Positions 8,085 through 16,895 of a DNA stretch of 64,000 nucleotides are shown one piece after another. This DNA comes from Bog-950 sp964631835 (GTDB taxonomy: Bacteria > Bacteroidota > Bacteroidia > Chitinophagales > LD1): contig CAZWAD010000001.1 in the NCBI GenBank assembly GCA_964631835.1, forward strand, positions 310,001 to 374,000, read 5' to 3'. Numbering within the stretch: position 1 is the stretch's first letter; every line of letters begins with the position of its first letter. Position numbers and translations under genes: made by a program. Under the pieces are notes generated by a model. That model made no database searches. It was not told the DNA's origin and saw nothing but the letters and a program-made list of their open reading frames with translations.

Positions 8085-9647
8085 TTAAGACTCAATTGCA
8101 ACCTGGCTTTGCAGCAATTCTGGCATTTCTCTTTTAGTACGGTTCATTTCGGTTTTCTGGATTTCATTAAAGTATTCACGGGAATGAACCATACTTTGGT
8201 TGTTGATTTTGTATTGCGAGTTTATTACTGCATCATAATCCGCGGGCTTTCTAATACGCTCATGCAACACATCTTCTTTATAAAATATTTTTTTGAGCAA
8301 CTGTAAAGCCCCAAAACGATAGCTCCAGATAAATTGTAAAAAGTCCAGGTATCGGTAATTGAATAGATAAATTTTTACATAAGCCTCAAGCATCAGTAAG
8401 TTCAGTTTACGCTTGGTAAGGTTGCGGTAGGTTAGCCCACTGCCAAGCCTCATTTTATAGTCATCCCAATCGTACGACAAACCGGTATATCCTGCTTTAC
8501 CTTCAGCAGCCAAACGAGCTACTTCTGTGCCAGGGTAAGGGGTCATAGTTCCAAACATCGGTAAATCAGGATTTATTTTTACAGCAAGATTGATGGTATT
8601 CCGAATAGTATTAACTGTTTCATTAGGATGACCGAAAATAAACAAGCCACCGGCTCTTACTCCCGCCCTTTTTGCTTCAGCAAATGCTTTAATAATCATT
8701 TCGACATTTGTGCCTTTTCCCATTTCCCGTAAGCGGTCGTCATCACCGGTTTCCACGCCCATGTCAATACGGAAAACATTTGCCTCGCGCATTTTCTTCA
8801 GCAGATTATAGTTCACATACTTTACGTGTGTTTGCGCGTCCCAGGTAATTTTTTTGTGAATGCCCCGTTCTATCATTTTGTCCAGTAATAATTCGGTGCG
8901 TTTCATATCCACGCTAAAAAGTTCATCTCCAAAAAATATTCTGCCTGGTTGATGGTCGCGAATAATCATTTCCATCTCATCGAGCACTAAATCAACACTT
9001 CGTTTTCGCGCAACACGCCCGTTATGGTTGAGGCAGAAAACACAATTGAACGGACAGCCGCGTTCAGTGTGGATGAAATAAATATCGGCTTTGGGCATTA
9101 AATCCCAGGCGGGCATAGGCATTGAGTCCTGATTGAGCAGGCGTTCGCGCTGTGGATTAAGAAAAACCTCATTCCCTTTCCGGTAAACAAGCCCCAGAAT
9201 ATTCTGTATCGGTAAATTTTCTTTAATCGCGTTGCATAACTCTGCAAACGTTATCTCGCCCTCGCCAGCCACACCAAAATCGAAAGCAGGGAATTCCAAA
9301 AGTGTTTCTCTCGGAATAGCAGTGATATGAACTCCGCCAATTATTGTAATTGTTTTGGGAAGTTTTTGCTTTATCAATCCGCCTACATAGGCGGCAGGTT
9401 TAATTTCCTGGGTATAAGCTGTTAAACCTACAATGTCAGGTTTAAATTCTAGTGCCCTCGCCAAAGTTTCCTGAAATGAAAGCTGTTCAAACTTTGCTTC
9501 TATAATTTTTATGTCATAACCCGGGTACTGGCGCAGATAGCCGGCCAGATAAGCAAGGGTATTTCGCGCATATGGAGGAGCATCAACCCAGGGCTCGATA
9601 ACAGCAACTGGTGGTGGACAAATGAGCAAAACCTTTAACGAGGACAT
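8085..9647 (-). CDS. B12-binding-domain radical SAM protein (paralogue of the 6464-8023 gene)
   Basis: 520 aa with the same two-domain plan: N-terminal cobalamin-binding domain (LLICPPPVAV, IGGVHITAIPRE, VAGEGEITF) and radical SAM core with ERGCPFNCVFCLNHNGR supplying CxxxCxxC near residues 200-207. Long stretches such as KPAAY, GDELFSVDMKRTE and GTMVPYPGTEVA/GTMTPYPGTEVA are shared with the neighbouring paralogue, showing tandem duplication followed by divergence, probably to act on different positions or steps. First gene of the minus-strand pair; it is read divergently from the UbiA-like gene, with an 88-bp shared promoter region (9648-9735). The exact reaction cannot be told from sequence. 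Confidence 0.88.
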   Translation of the reverse strand: MSSLKVLLICPPPVAVIEPWVDAPPYARNTLAYLAGYLRQYPGYDIKIIEAKFEQLSFQETLARALEFKPDIVGLTAYTQEIKPAAYVGGLIKQKLPKTITIIGGVHITAIPRETLLEFPAFDFGVAGEGEITFAELCNAIKENLPIQNILGLVYRKGNEVFLNPQRERLLNQDSMPMPAWDLMPKADIYFIHTERGCPFNCVFCLNHNGRVARKRSVDLVLDEMEMIIRDHQPGRIFFGDELFSVDMKRTELLLDKMIERGIHKKITWDAQTHVKYVNYNLLKKMREANVFRIDMGVETGDDDRLREMGKGTNVEMIIKAFAEAKRAGVRAGGLFIFGHPNETVNTIRNTINLAVKINPDLPMFGTMTPYPGTEVARLAAEGKAGYTGLSYDWDDYKMRLGSGLTYRNLTKRKLNLLMLEAYVKIYLFNYRYLDFLQFIWSYRFGALQLLKKIFYKEDVLHERIRKPADYDAVINSQYKINNQSMVHSREYFNEIQKTEMNRTKREMPELLQSQVAIES

Positions 9648-9723
9648 AAAACGAAATTATATGAATTCCGTTCGGAAGTAAATTTCACTGCAACTATTTT
9701 GAAAACCTGTTGGTATAAGAATT

Positions 9724-9731
9724 TATTTTTG
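9724..9731 (+). promoter_or_regulatory. Bacteroidota-type -7 box before the UbiA-like gene
   Basis: TATTTTTG fits the Bacteroidota -7 consensus TAnnTTTG and ends 4 nt before the ATG at 9736. A TTTG at 9698-9701 could serve as the -33 element, although the 22-nt gap is slightly long. If it is used, the transcript would be nearly leaderless. Confidence 0.4.
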
Positions 9732-9735
9732 CGAC

Positions 9736-10779
9736 ATGCTGAAAGCGGTTTTCTCTAGAATTTTTGTTGTAAAAGTTATTGACCCGTGGCGGTATAAAGT
9801 TCCGGTGATTATGGCCATTGCGTATCTGGTACTGGGAATTTGCAAGATTTTATTTCTAGTATCTGCTAAATTCATTTTGCTTTCATTGATTACCGTCTTT
9901 GGCATTGCGCAAATTGCTTATTTGCTGAATGATTGGGGTGATGAAAAAAAAGACCTCGCAGTTGCTAAGCGAAATGTGGTGGTTGGGTTGTCTTTTCTCA
10001 ATCGGATTTTTTTGCTTTCAATTGTATTGGCATTCGCACTTCTGCCATGGTTGTTTTTCCCTTATAACAAAATCAACATCATATTGCTTGGAGTCGAACT
10101 ATTTTTGTTTTTGTTTTATGCCCTACCTCCTTTCCGCTCCAAAGAAAGACCAATAGCCGGAATATTAACTGATACTTTATACGCACATGTTGTTCCTTGT
10201 TTACTTGCAGCATTTACATTTATGGAGATTTCTAATAAAACTTCCCCCAAAATTCCATGTTCACAGGATTTTCCGGTTGGCGCATTTCTCGTGGTGATGA
10301 GTTTATGGCAGTTTTTTCTGGGTATCCGGAATATTTTTTTGCATCAACTTGGCGATTTTAACGATGACATGGCTTCTGACATGAAAACTTTTGTCACTTA
10401 TTACGGAGTTGATTTTACTGAGCGTTGTGTAAAATATTTTGCTTTACCATTTGAAATAATTTTTCTATTTACTTTTCTGTTTATTCTCGGAAAACTTTCG
10501 CTATTGTTACCTGCTGCATACCTCGTTTTCTTAACCTTTGTCGCTGCCAATAATAAATCCAATCTGAAGTTTCAAAACAATAAGGACGGGGAAAAATTTT
10601 TCGATTATCGCAGTTTCTGTTATCAGTTTCTTGATAATTTTTATCTGGATTGGTTTCCTTTAGCGGTATTGCTGGTTTTAATTTTCAATGATTGGCGGTT
10701 TGTTTTCCTTTTTGCTATACATGTTTTTTTGTTCAGGAACATTTGGAGTGATTTGTTTAAGCGATATATTTTAAAGTAA
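9736..10779 (+). CDS. UbiA-like membrane prenyltransferase
   Basis: 347 aa, strongly hydrophobic, with about eight or nine membrane segments. The first cytoplasmic loop has NDWGDEKKDLAVAKRN, a version of the UbiA NDxxDxxxD prenyl-diphosphate motif. A second aspartate-rich loop (GDFNDDMASDMKTF) stands where the DxxD motif 2 is expected. The segment YALPPFRSKERP also fits the family. UbiA enzymes move a prenyl group from a diphosphate donor to an aromatic, sugar-phosphate or other acceptor at the membrane. The protein is divergent, so the acceptor is open. It begins a plus-strand run of six close genes (10-bp gap to the next), suggesting that the glycosylated product carries a lipid anchor or terpenoid part. 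Confidence 0.7.
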   Translation: MLKAVFSRIFVVKVIDPWRYKVPVIMAIAYLVLGICKILFLVSAKFILLSLITVFGIAQIAYLLNDWGDEKKDLAVAKRNVVVGLSFLNRIFLLSIVLAFALLPWLFFPYNKINIILLGVELFLFLFYALPPFRSKERPIAGILTDTLYAHVVPCLLAAFTFMEISNKTSPKIPCSQDFPVGAFLVVMSLWQFFLGIRNIFLHQLGDFNDDMASDMKTFVTYYGVDFTERCVKYFALPFEIIFLFTFLFILGKLSLLLPAAYLVFLTFVAANNKSNLKFQNNKDGEKFFDYRSFCYQFLDNFYLDWFPLAVLLVLIFNDWRFVFLFAIHVFLFRNIWSDLFKRYILK

Positions 10780-10789
10780 ACACGGGTTA

Positions 10790-11926
10790 GTGACCCCTAT
10801 AGCCATTCTTTCATACAACCGCGAGAAATACAGCGAAACTTTTTTGCGCGCACCAGTAAAAAGCTTGCCGTATGAGGTTCATTATTTGTATGAAGGTGAA
10901 TTACCTCAGTATTATGGCAATGATGAGAAATTTATCAATGACTCGGGCTTCGGAAAAGTGATTATTGCAATTAAGGAATGGCTTGGAAGCTCAAGACAAA
11001 AACAACACGAATTATTGGTAGAAGAGTATTTGCTCAAGCACAAAATAAAAGCGGTACTCGCCAATTACTCCATCACCGCAATACCGGTAATGGGTATTTG
11101 TAAAAAACATAACATCCCGCTTGTAGTTCATTTCCACGGTTGGACAGCTTATCGATCTACAGTAATTCAAACTTATAAAAGTGAGTATCAAAGAATGTTT
11201 GAAATTGCTTCAGCTATTATTGGTGTTTCGACTGATATGATAGAACAATTGAAAAGGCTGGGGGCGGAGGGAAAAAAACTGCATTTGATCACTTACGGAT
11301 TCAACTCTGAAATATTTAAATATTCAAACCACAGCGATAACAAAAATATATTTTTTACTGCCGGAAGATTTTGCGACACTAAAAATCCGCATTTCACAAT
11401 TCTCGCTTTTCATAAGGTTCTCGAAAAAATTCCTGATGCTAAACTACTCATGGCCGGGGGCGATGAAAATCTTCTGAATGCCTGTGTAAGCCTGGTAAAA
11501 GCACTTAAAATTGAAGATAAAGTTGAATTTCGCGGAGAGCTTTCCCCAGATCAGATGTATAACTGCATGAAAGAAGCTGTAGCGTACGTTCAGCATTCGG
11601 CAACAACTGCACTTGGTGAAAAAGAAGGCACTCCGGTAACAATTCTTGAAGCATGCGCATGCGGATTACCAGTTATTGCTACTAGGCATGCCGGAATAAA
11701 AGATGTAATTATTGAAGAAGAAACCGGCCTGCTTGGGGACGAGTTAGATGTGAACGCTATGGCTCAAAATATGATTAAGGTAGCTTCCAACCGCGATTTT
11801 GCCAAAAGGCTTGGAGAAAATGCCTCGAAAAGAGTAAACGAAAATTTTACCATGGAGAAGTATATTCAAAAATTGAATAGTGTAATTGAGCAAGTGATTT
11901 TGGGTAACAAAAATTACAACCGGTGA
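10790..11926 (+). CDS. glycosyltransferase family 4 (GT-B fold)
   Basis: 378 aa, soluble. The C-terminal donor-binding half is typical GT4: ITYGFNSEIF, FTAGRFCDTKNPH, FRGELSPDQM and the EX7E signature in EKEGTPVTILEACACGLPV (about residues 277-295), followed by ATRHAGIKDVI. It should transfer a sugar from a nucleotide-sugar donor with retention of configuration. Start taken at GTG 10790; no ATG fits better. The stop overlaps the next gene's GTG start by 4 bp, so translation is coupled. It probably adds the amino sugar made by the following genes to a lipid or terpenoid acceptor (inferred). Confidence 0.88.
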   Translation: MTPIAILSYNREKYSETFLRAPVKSLPYEVHYLYEGELPQYYGNDEKFINDSGFGKVIIAIKEWLGSSRQKQHELLVEEYLLKHKIKAVLANYSITAIPVMGICKKHNIPLVVHFHGWTAYRSTVIQTYKSEYQRMFEIASAIIGVSTDMIEQLKRLGAEGKKLHLITYGFNSEIFKYSNHSDNKNIFFTAGRFCDTKNPHFTILAFHKVLEKIPDAKLLMAGGDENLLNACVSLVKALKIEDKVEFRGELSPDQMYNCMKEAVAYVQHSATTALGEKEGTPVTILEACACGLPVIATRHAGIKDVIIEEETGLLGDELDVNAMAQNMIKVASNRDFAKRLGENASKRVNENFTMEKYIQKLNSVIEQVILGNKNYNR

Positions 11927-13029
11927 AAGTTCCGTTCGTCTCATTAAACCACATCAATATTCCTTTGAGGGAAGCATTTCTCCGCAGAATTTCTAAAATA
12001 TTGCAACAGAGCAATTTTATTCTAGGTCACGAAGTGGCTGAATTTGAAAAGTCATTCGCTGCAAGTTGCGGTTTAAAGTATTCGGCCGGTGTGGCAAATG
12101 GAATGGAAGCTATTGAAATAGCCCTACGCGCATTAGATATAAAAAGGGGCGATGAAGTTATTGTTCCTGCACATACGTTTATTGCTACTTGGCTCGCAGT
12201 ATGTAAAACCGGAGCTACTATAGTCCCCGTTGACGCAGATGAGAACACGATGAATGTTAACACTTCTTTAATTGAGCAAGCGGTTACCCCCAAAACCAAG
12301 GCTATAGTTCCGGTGCACCTTTATGGCCAGCCATGCAGAATGGATGAAATAATGGAAGTGGCAAAAAAGCGTAACCTATTTGTAATTGAAGATTTTGCAC
12401 AGTCACAAGGTGCAACATTTAAGTCAAAACAAGTTGGAAGTTTTGGGAACATAAGTGCAACCAGTTTCTATCCGGCTAAAAATATAGGAGCTACAGGTGA
12501 TGCAGGAGCAGTTGTAACGTCTGAGAAAAATGTATTTCAGCGAGTATTACTGATACGGAATTACGGATCAGCAAAAAAATATATCCACGAACTGCAGGGA
12601 ATGAATTCACGACTGGATGAGGTTCAAGCAGCATTTCTAAATCTAAAATTACCGTTGCTGAGCAAGTGGAACAGGCAAAGGCGAAGTATAGCAAAGCGAT
12701 ATTGCAAAAATCTTTACGGTGAAAAGAACATTATACTTCCGGGTTGTATACCGGACGCAGAACACGTCTATCATTTGTTTGTTGTCCGAACCGAAAAACG
12801 AAATGAATTGATGGAGTTTCTTAAGCGAAAAGGCATTTCCACTCTTATTCATTACCCGATTGCCCCTCACAAACAGAAGGCTTTTGCCGGATATTTTAAA
12901 CCCAGAACTACTTTCCCGGTTGCTGAAAAATTAGCCGATACAGTACTCAGCCTCCCTATTTTCGTTGGCATTACAGATTCGCAGATAGATTATGTTTGCG
13001 AAAACGTAATCAAATTTTTCAAGCAATAG
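11923..13029 (+). CDS. DegT/DnrJ/EryC1/StrS-family sugar aminotransferase
   Basis: 368 aa, PLP-dependent. Family landmarks: ANGMEAIEIALRAL (cofactor phosphate region), VPAHTFIATW, PVHLYGQPCRMDEI, EDFAQSQGA, and the Schiff-base lysine K186 in SFYPAKNIGATGDAG. The C-terminal HYPIAPHKQKAF is also typical. These enzymes transaminate 3- or 4-keto nucleotide sugars (usually with glutamate) to make amino sugars for polysaccharides or glycosylated natural products. GTG start in a GTGA overlap with the glycosyltransferase, 3 bp before the amidotransferase. The matching sugar dehydratase or dehydrogenase is not in the window. Confidence 0.9.
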   Translation: MKVPFVSLNHINIPLREAFLRRISKILQQSNFILGHEVAEFEKSFAASCGLKYSAGVANGMEAIEIALRALDIKRGDEVIVPAHTFIATWLAVCKTGATIVPVDADENTMNVNTSLIEQAVTPKTKAIVPVHLYGQPCRMDEIMEVAKKRNLFVIEDFAQSQGATFKSKQVGSFGNISATSFYPAKNIGATGDAGAVVTSEKNVFQRVLLIRNYGSAKKYIHELQGMNSRLDEVQAAFLNLKLPLLSKWNRQRRSIAKRYCKNLYGEKNIILPGCIPDAEHVYHLFVVRTEKRNELMEFLKRKGISTLIHYPIAPHKQKAFAGYFKPRTTFPVAEKLADTVLSLPIFVGITDSQIDYVCENVIKFFKQ

Positions 13030-13032
13030 GAA

Positions 13033-14226
13033 ATGGTAGTTGTAAGCGGGTTCCCCAAAGACATTCCGTACCGGAAGTGTAAGCGCTGTGTTTGCGACAA
13101 CACAGTTCCGGGAATTGAGTTTGATAAAAACGGAGAATGTAACTTGTGCCACATGCACGACCGGTGGGAGAAAATTTTCCCGAATGATGACAGGGGTAAA
13201 GTTGCTTTGGATAAAATGCTCGCACGAATCCGGAAGGAAGGAGATGGAAAGAAATATGATTGTATCATGGGCATCAGTGGCGGACGCGACAGTATTTATA
13301 TGCTTTACATTGCAGTGAAAGAGTGGAAACTACGACCGCTGGCTGTTCACTTTAACGATGGGTTCGATAATCCGGTTGCAGGTGAAAATATGCTCAAGGC
13401 AGTCCGCAAGCTCGGAGTGGAGTTGCGCACCATTACTTCTGACTTTAGAGAATGCAAGGACATAAAAATTGTTGACCTGAAAGCATCAACCCCGCTGATG
13501 AATAATGGAACGGATGTGGGAATAGGAGCTTCGCTTTACGGAGTTGCATATAAAGAGGGAATCAAAAACATTTTGTTTGCCCAGTCATTCCGAACGGAAG
13601 GGATTCGTCCTATAGCCTGGGCTTATTTTGATGGCGACCATCTCCGGGCAGTTCACAAAAAGTTTGGAACTCACCCATTACGCAAATGGAAGCCAGATGA
13701 CCCGGGTTATCATCTCGGTTTGAAAGAAATATTTTTCTACTCCCTCCTTCATAGAATTAAAGTTCATTCCCCGCTGTATTATTTTCCCTATGTAAAAGCC
13801 GATGTGCAGAAGCTATTAGAGCGTGAGTTAAACTGGGTTCATCCCGGTGCGCATTACTTAGATGACTTATACTGGAGCCTGATTACTTATGTTCATAGGG
13901 TGAAATTCAACATTGATTTCCGTTTGGTGGAATACAGCGCGTTTGTACGGAGCAAACAAATGACCCGTGAAGAAGCGCTGCAAAAGTTAAACGCCCCCGA
14001 TGATATCATGGAAAACGAAAAAGTGATATCACTATGCATCAAGAGGTTGGGAATTACGCGCGAAGAATTTGATTCGTATATGAAGCTTCCACCGAAGAAT
14101 TTCTGGGATTATCCCAATAGCTACTCGCTGATGTTGCTGGCAAAGCCATTGGTTTGGCTGATGACTAAACTGGGTTTTTTTACACAGGTGATTTACGATA
14201 AGTATTTTGTTATTAAATTCAGATAA
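13033..14226 (+). CDS. WbpG/PseA-like PP-loop amidotransferase for sugar amidines
   Basis: 397 aa. N-terminal zinc-finger-like cysteines (CKRC and CNLC, about residues 16-38) precede an ATP-pyrophosphatase PP-loop ISGGRDSIYML (SGGRDS at about residues 82-87). This layout matches WbpG/PseA-type N-acetyl-sugar amidotransferases, which adenylate an acetamido carbonyl and replace it with ammonia to give an acetamidino group. WbpG-type enzymes normally obtain ammonia from HisH/HisF-like partners; none lies beside this gene. Instead a nitrilase-superfamily amidase follows after 3 bp, which may be the ammonia source, as in glutamine-dependent NAD synthetase where a nitrilase domain feeds a PP-loop domain (inference). 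Confidence 0.85.
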   Translation: MVVVSGFPKDIPYRKCKRCVCDNTVPGIEFDKNGECNLCHMHDRWEKIFPNDDRGKVALDKMLARIRKEGDGKKYDCIMGISGGRDSIYMLYIAVKEWKLRPLAVHFNDGFDNPVAGENMLKAVRKLGVELRTITSDFRECKDIKIVDLKASTPLMNNGTDVGIGASLYGVAYKEGIKNILFAQSFRTEGIRPIAWAYFDGDHLRAVHKKFGTHPLRKWKPDDPGYHLGLKEIFFYSLLHRIKVHSPLYYFPYVKADVQKLLERELNWVHPGAHYLDDLYWSLITYVHRVKFNIDFRLVEYSAFVRSKQMTREEALQKLNAPDDIMENEKVISLCIKRLGITREEFDSYMKLPPKNFWDYPNSYSLMLLAKPLVWLMTKLGFFTQVIYDKYFVIKFR

Positions 14227-14229
14227 GCA

Positions 14230-15087
14230 GTGAGCGGCATAAAAATGAAAATCGGAATGGCTCAGCTTTTAGTGGAAGGCGGTGAGCCGGAACGCAACCT
14301 TGAGAGGGCTGAAATCCTGATTCGAAGAGCGAAAAATAAAAATGCCGATATAGTCCTTCTTCCTGAAGTGCTCGACCTGGCCTGGACTCATCCCTCAGCA
14401 TTTAATGAAGCCGAACCGGTTCCCGGAAAGGTTTCAAATTTTTTTAGCTCACTGGCTGCCGAATTAAAAATATGGCTTTGCCTTGGGTTAACGGAGTTGG
14501 AAAATGACAAGCGATACAACACCGCCTTGCTGATTGACGACAACGGAGCGATTATTCACAAGTATCACAAGATTAATTTGCTTGAAGTGGAGCACCCTTT
14601 CTATGAAGTGGGAAATTCGCTAAGCGTAGTTCAAACTCCTTTCGGCAAAATCGGAATCAATATTTGCGCAGATAATTATTTCGACTCCACACATATCGGT
14701 CATGCACTGGCTCGTATGGGGGCGCAAATTATTCTTTCTCCCTCTTCGTGGACGGTTGACCATTTTATAACTGAGGAGATGGACCCTTATAAAGATAAAT
14801 GGATAAAGCCGCTCACCACTTTAGCGAAGCTCTATGAAATACCGGTGGTATCGACTACAAGCGTAGGATATATTGTTGGCGGCCCTTACGAAGGGAAAAA
14901 AATGATTGGCTGCTCACTGGCAGTTTCAAAGGACGGCAGCTATGTACAGGGCGAGTTCAATGAGTTTGCCGGAGATTTGAAAGTAGTGGAACTTGAACTG
15001 GGAGAAAATAAATGGAAGGGAACACAGTACGGAAAAATGCTGGCTGACAAAGGATACATTTTCGATAATTTGAAGCCGGGTAAATAA
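14230..15087 (+). CDS. nitrilase-superfamily amidohydrolase (C-N hydrolase)
   Basis: 285 aa from GTG 14230; ATG 14245 (MKIGMAQLLVEGG) is an alternative start and fits the family's first strand well. The catalytic triad is visible: E46 in LLPEVLDL, K114 in YHKINLLE and C146 in INICADNYF. The fold hydrolyses amides, nitriles or carbamoyl groups, or acts as a glutaminase. It sits 3 bp after the PP-loop amidotransferase and 5 bp before the carbamoyltransferase, so it belongs to the same pathway. It may release ammonia from glutamine for the amidotransferase or trim an amide of the product; sequence alone does not decide. It is clearly different from the housekeeping omega-amidase at 22124. Confidence 0.85.
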   Translation: MSGIKMKIGMAQLLVEGGEPERNLERAEILIRRAKNKNADIVLLPEVLDLAWTHPSAFNEAEPVPGKVSNFFSSLAAELKIWLCLGLTELENDKRYNTALLIDDNGAIIHKYHKINLLEVEHPFYEVGNSLSVVQTPFGKIGINICADNYFDSTHIGHALARMGAQIILSPSSWTVDHFITEEMDPYKDKWIKPLTTLAKLYEIPVVSTTSVGYIVGGPYEGKKMIGCSLAVSKDGSYVQGEFNEFAGDLKVVELELGENKWKGTQYGKMLADKGYIFDNLKPGK

Positions 15088-15092
15088 AAAGC

Positions 15093-16718
15093 ATGGTTGT
15101 ATTAGGAATTAACGGAGGTTTCCGCCCCGGTTACCAGGATGTGAGTGCGGTGTTGGTAATAGACGGAAAAGTTGTTGCCGCCATTGAAGAAGAACGCCTG
15201 AACCGTATTAAGTTTTCTTCCGGCAGGCTGCCTTACCTTTCAGTGCTTGAGGTTCTGAAAGTTAGCAAGCTGAAAATTCAAGATGTTGATTTGCTGGCAT
15301 TTCACGGCTCCACCTGGGAACCCGAAATTGAAAGGCGCATTACCGGTTACTTCAAATTTCATTTCGGTTATTCTCCTCCATTAAAACGATTTCATCACCA
15401 CGACTGTCACGCTTCCAGCGCTTACTATGCATCGGGTTTTGATGATGCATTGATAGTTACGCTCGACAATTCGGGTGATGGAAATTCCACGCAGGTTTCG
15501 GTTGGAGGGAAAGGGGAGATGAAACTGATTAAGCGATTTGAAAGAAATAACAGCTCCGGATTTTTTTATGCCCTCGTTACACAATTCTGCGGCTTTGCTA
15601 AAGATAAGGACGAGTATAAAGTGATGGGCCTTGCTTCTTACGGAGACAGAAACAAATTCAGCTTTGACTGGCTTATTGATTTTACAGATGGGGAACTAAA
15701 AACGAATACCGATTTTATTGTCACCGTTCCGCCTAAGGCACCGGCCCTTCACCGCGATGAGGTAAATTTCAATGAAAACTTTTTGAACAGAATGGGAGCG
15801 CCCAGCCGGGTTCCTAAAGCCGAAATTTCTGGTTTCTATAAAGATGTGGCAGCCTCCGCGCAAAGACATCTGGAAGATGTGGTTTTGAAAATGCTGAAGT
15901 ACTATGCGGAAAAAACCGGCAAGAGAAAAATATGCCTTGCCGGTGGTGTGGCGCTTAACTGCGTAATGAACCAGCGCATTATGAATACCGACTGGTGCGA
16001 TGAGCTTTTTATTCAGCCAGCTGCTGGCGATGCAGGAATTTCGCTGGGCGCGGCATGGCTGGCATGTGCGGAAAACGGGATAACACCGGTGAAAACGGAA
16101 AATACATTTCTCGGTAACTCATACACCAACGATGAGGTACGGGACACATTTAATAGTTGTAATCTGAAGTTTGAGGAAGTAAGCGACCCTGCCGAAACTG
16201 CTGCGGAGCTGATTGCACAAAACAAAGTTGTTGGCTGGTTCCAGGGGCCAATGGAGTTTGGACCCCGTGCTCTCGGAAGCCGGAGCATTCTGGCAAATGC
16301 CTGTAATGACAAAATGAAGGATATCGTGAACCGGAAAATAAAACTGCGCGAGTCGTTCCGGCCATTTTGCCCGAGTGTGCTGGAAGAAGATGCCGAAAAA
16401 TATTTTTCAGGCAAACAGGTTGCAGCGCCTTACATGACTGTAACGTATGATGTAAAGCAGGAAATGCAACCGTTAATACCCGCAGTAACCCATATTGACG
16501 GAACTGCCCGCATTCAGACGGTAAACCCCGGGCAGAACCCGCTCTATTATTCACTACTGCGAAAACTGAAAGAAAAAACCGGGCACGGGGTGGTACTCAA
16601 CACCAGCTTTAACCTGTCGCATGAGCCTATTGTTTGCACCCCCCGCGATGCCGTTGCCACTTTTTTTTCCAGCGGGCTCGATGTGCTGGTGATGGGGGAT
16701 TTTGTGGTGAGGAAGTGA
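15093..16718 (+). CDS. NodU/CmcH/TobZ-family O-carbamoyltransferase
   Basis: 541 aa, full length for the family. The N-terminal Kae1-like domain has GINGGFRPGYQDVSAVLV, EEERLNRIKFS, HHHDCHASSAYY and TLDNSGDGNST, which form the carbamoyl-phosphate/ATP site with the metal-binding histidines. The C-terminal YrdC-like region carries GWFQGPMEFGPRALGSRSIL and FNLSHEPIVCTP. These enzymes make carbamoyl-AMP and transfer the carbamoyl group to a sugar or other hydroxyl in Nod factors and antibiotics. Last gene of the plus-strand biosynthetic run. A hydroxyl made by one of the upstream PhyH enzymes could be the acceptor (inference). Confidence 0.93.
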   Translation: MVVLGINGGFRPGYQDVSAVLVIDGKVVAAIEEERLNRIKFSSGRLPYLSVLEVLKVSKLKIQDVDLLAFHGSTWEPEIERRITGYFKFHFGYSPPLKRFHHHDCHASSAYYASGFDDALIVTLDNSGDGNSTQVSVGGKGEMKLIKRFERNNSSGFFYALVTQFCGFAKDKDEYKVMGLASYGDRNKFSFDWLIDFTDGELKTNTDFIVTVPPKAPALHRDEVNFNENFLNRMGAPSRVPKAEISGFYKDVAASAQRHLEDVVLKMLKYYAEKTGKRKICLAGGVALNCVMNQRIMNTDWCDELFIQPAAGDAGISLGAAWLACAENGITPVKTENTFLGNSYTNDEVRDTFNSCNLKFEEVSDPAETAAELIAQNKVVGWFQGPMEFGPRALGSRSILANACNDKMKDIVNRKIKLRESFRPFCPSVLEEDAEKYFSGKQVAAPYMTVTYDVKQEMQPLIPAVTHIDGTARIQTVNPGQNPLYYSLLRKLKEKTGHGVVLNTSFNLSHEPIVCTPRDAVATFFSSGLDVLVMGDFVVRK

Positions 16719-16799
16719 AAATGAAAACAGCTGAGCCGCTTAAGGGCACGGGAAAAAATTCAAGCGGTGAAGATGACTTAGAAATCTCGAATACGTGAT

Positions 16800-16869
16800 T
16801 TCTGTAGGGGCATTACATATAACACCACTTGCTACTTCCGTAATGGGTGGGCAATACAGAAAATGCCCC
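16800..16869. repeat. crossed inverted-repeat pairs before nuoM
   Basis: Two adjacent words, TTCTGTA (16800-16806) and GGGGCATT (16807-16814), recur as reverse complements TACAGAA (16855-16861) and AATGCCCC (16862-16869) in the same order, so the two pairings cross instead of nesting. They lie in the 177-bp spacer between the carbamoyltransferase gene and nuoM and end 26 bp before the nuoM ATG. The rest of the spacer shows nothing recognisable. It may be a dispersed repeat remnant or a leader with two exclusive pairings. Confidence 0.4.
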
Positions 16870-16895
16870 AAAATGATTCTTAATATTGTGTTGAA

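Noticed and set aside
16150..16554. Minus-strand open frames within the carbamoyltransferase gene
   Set aside because: Shadow frames antisense to a well-conserved C-terminal domain.
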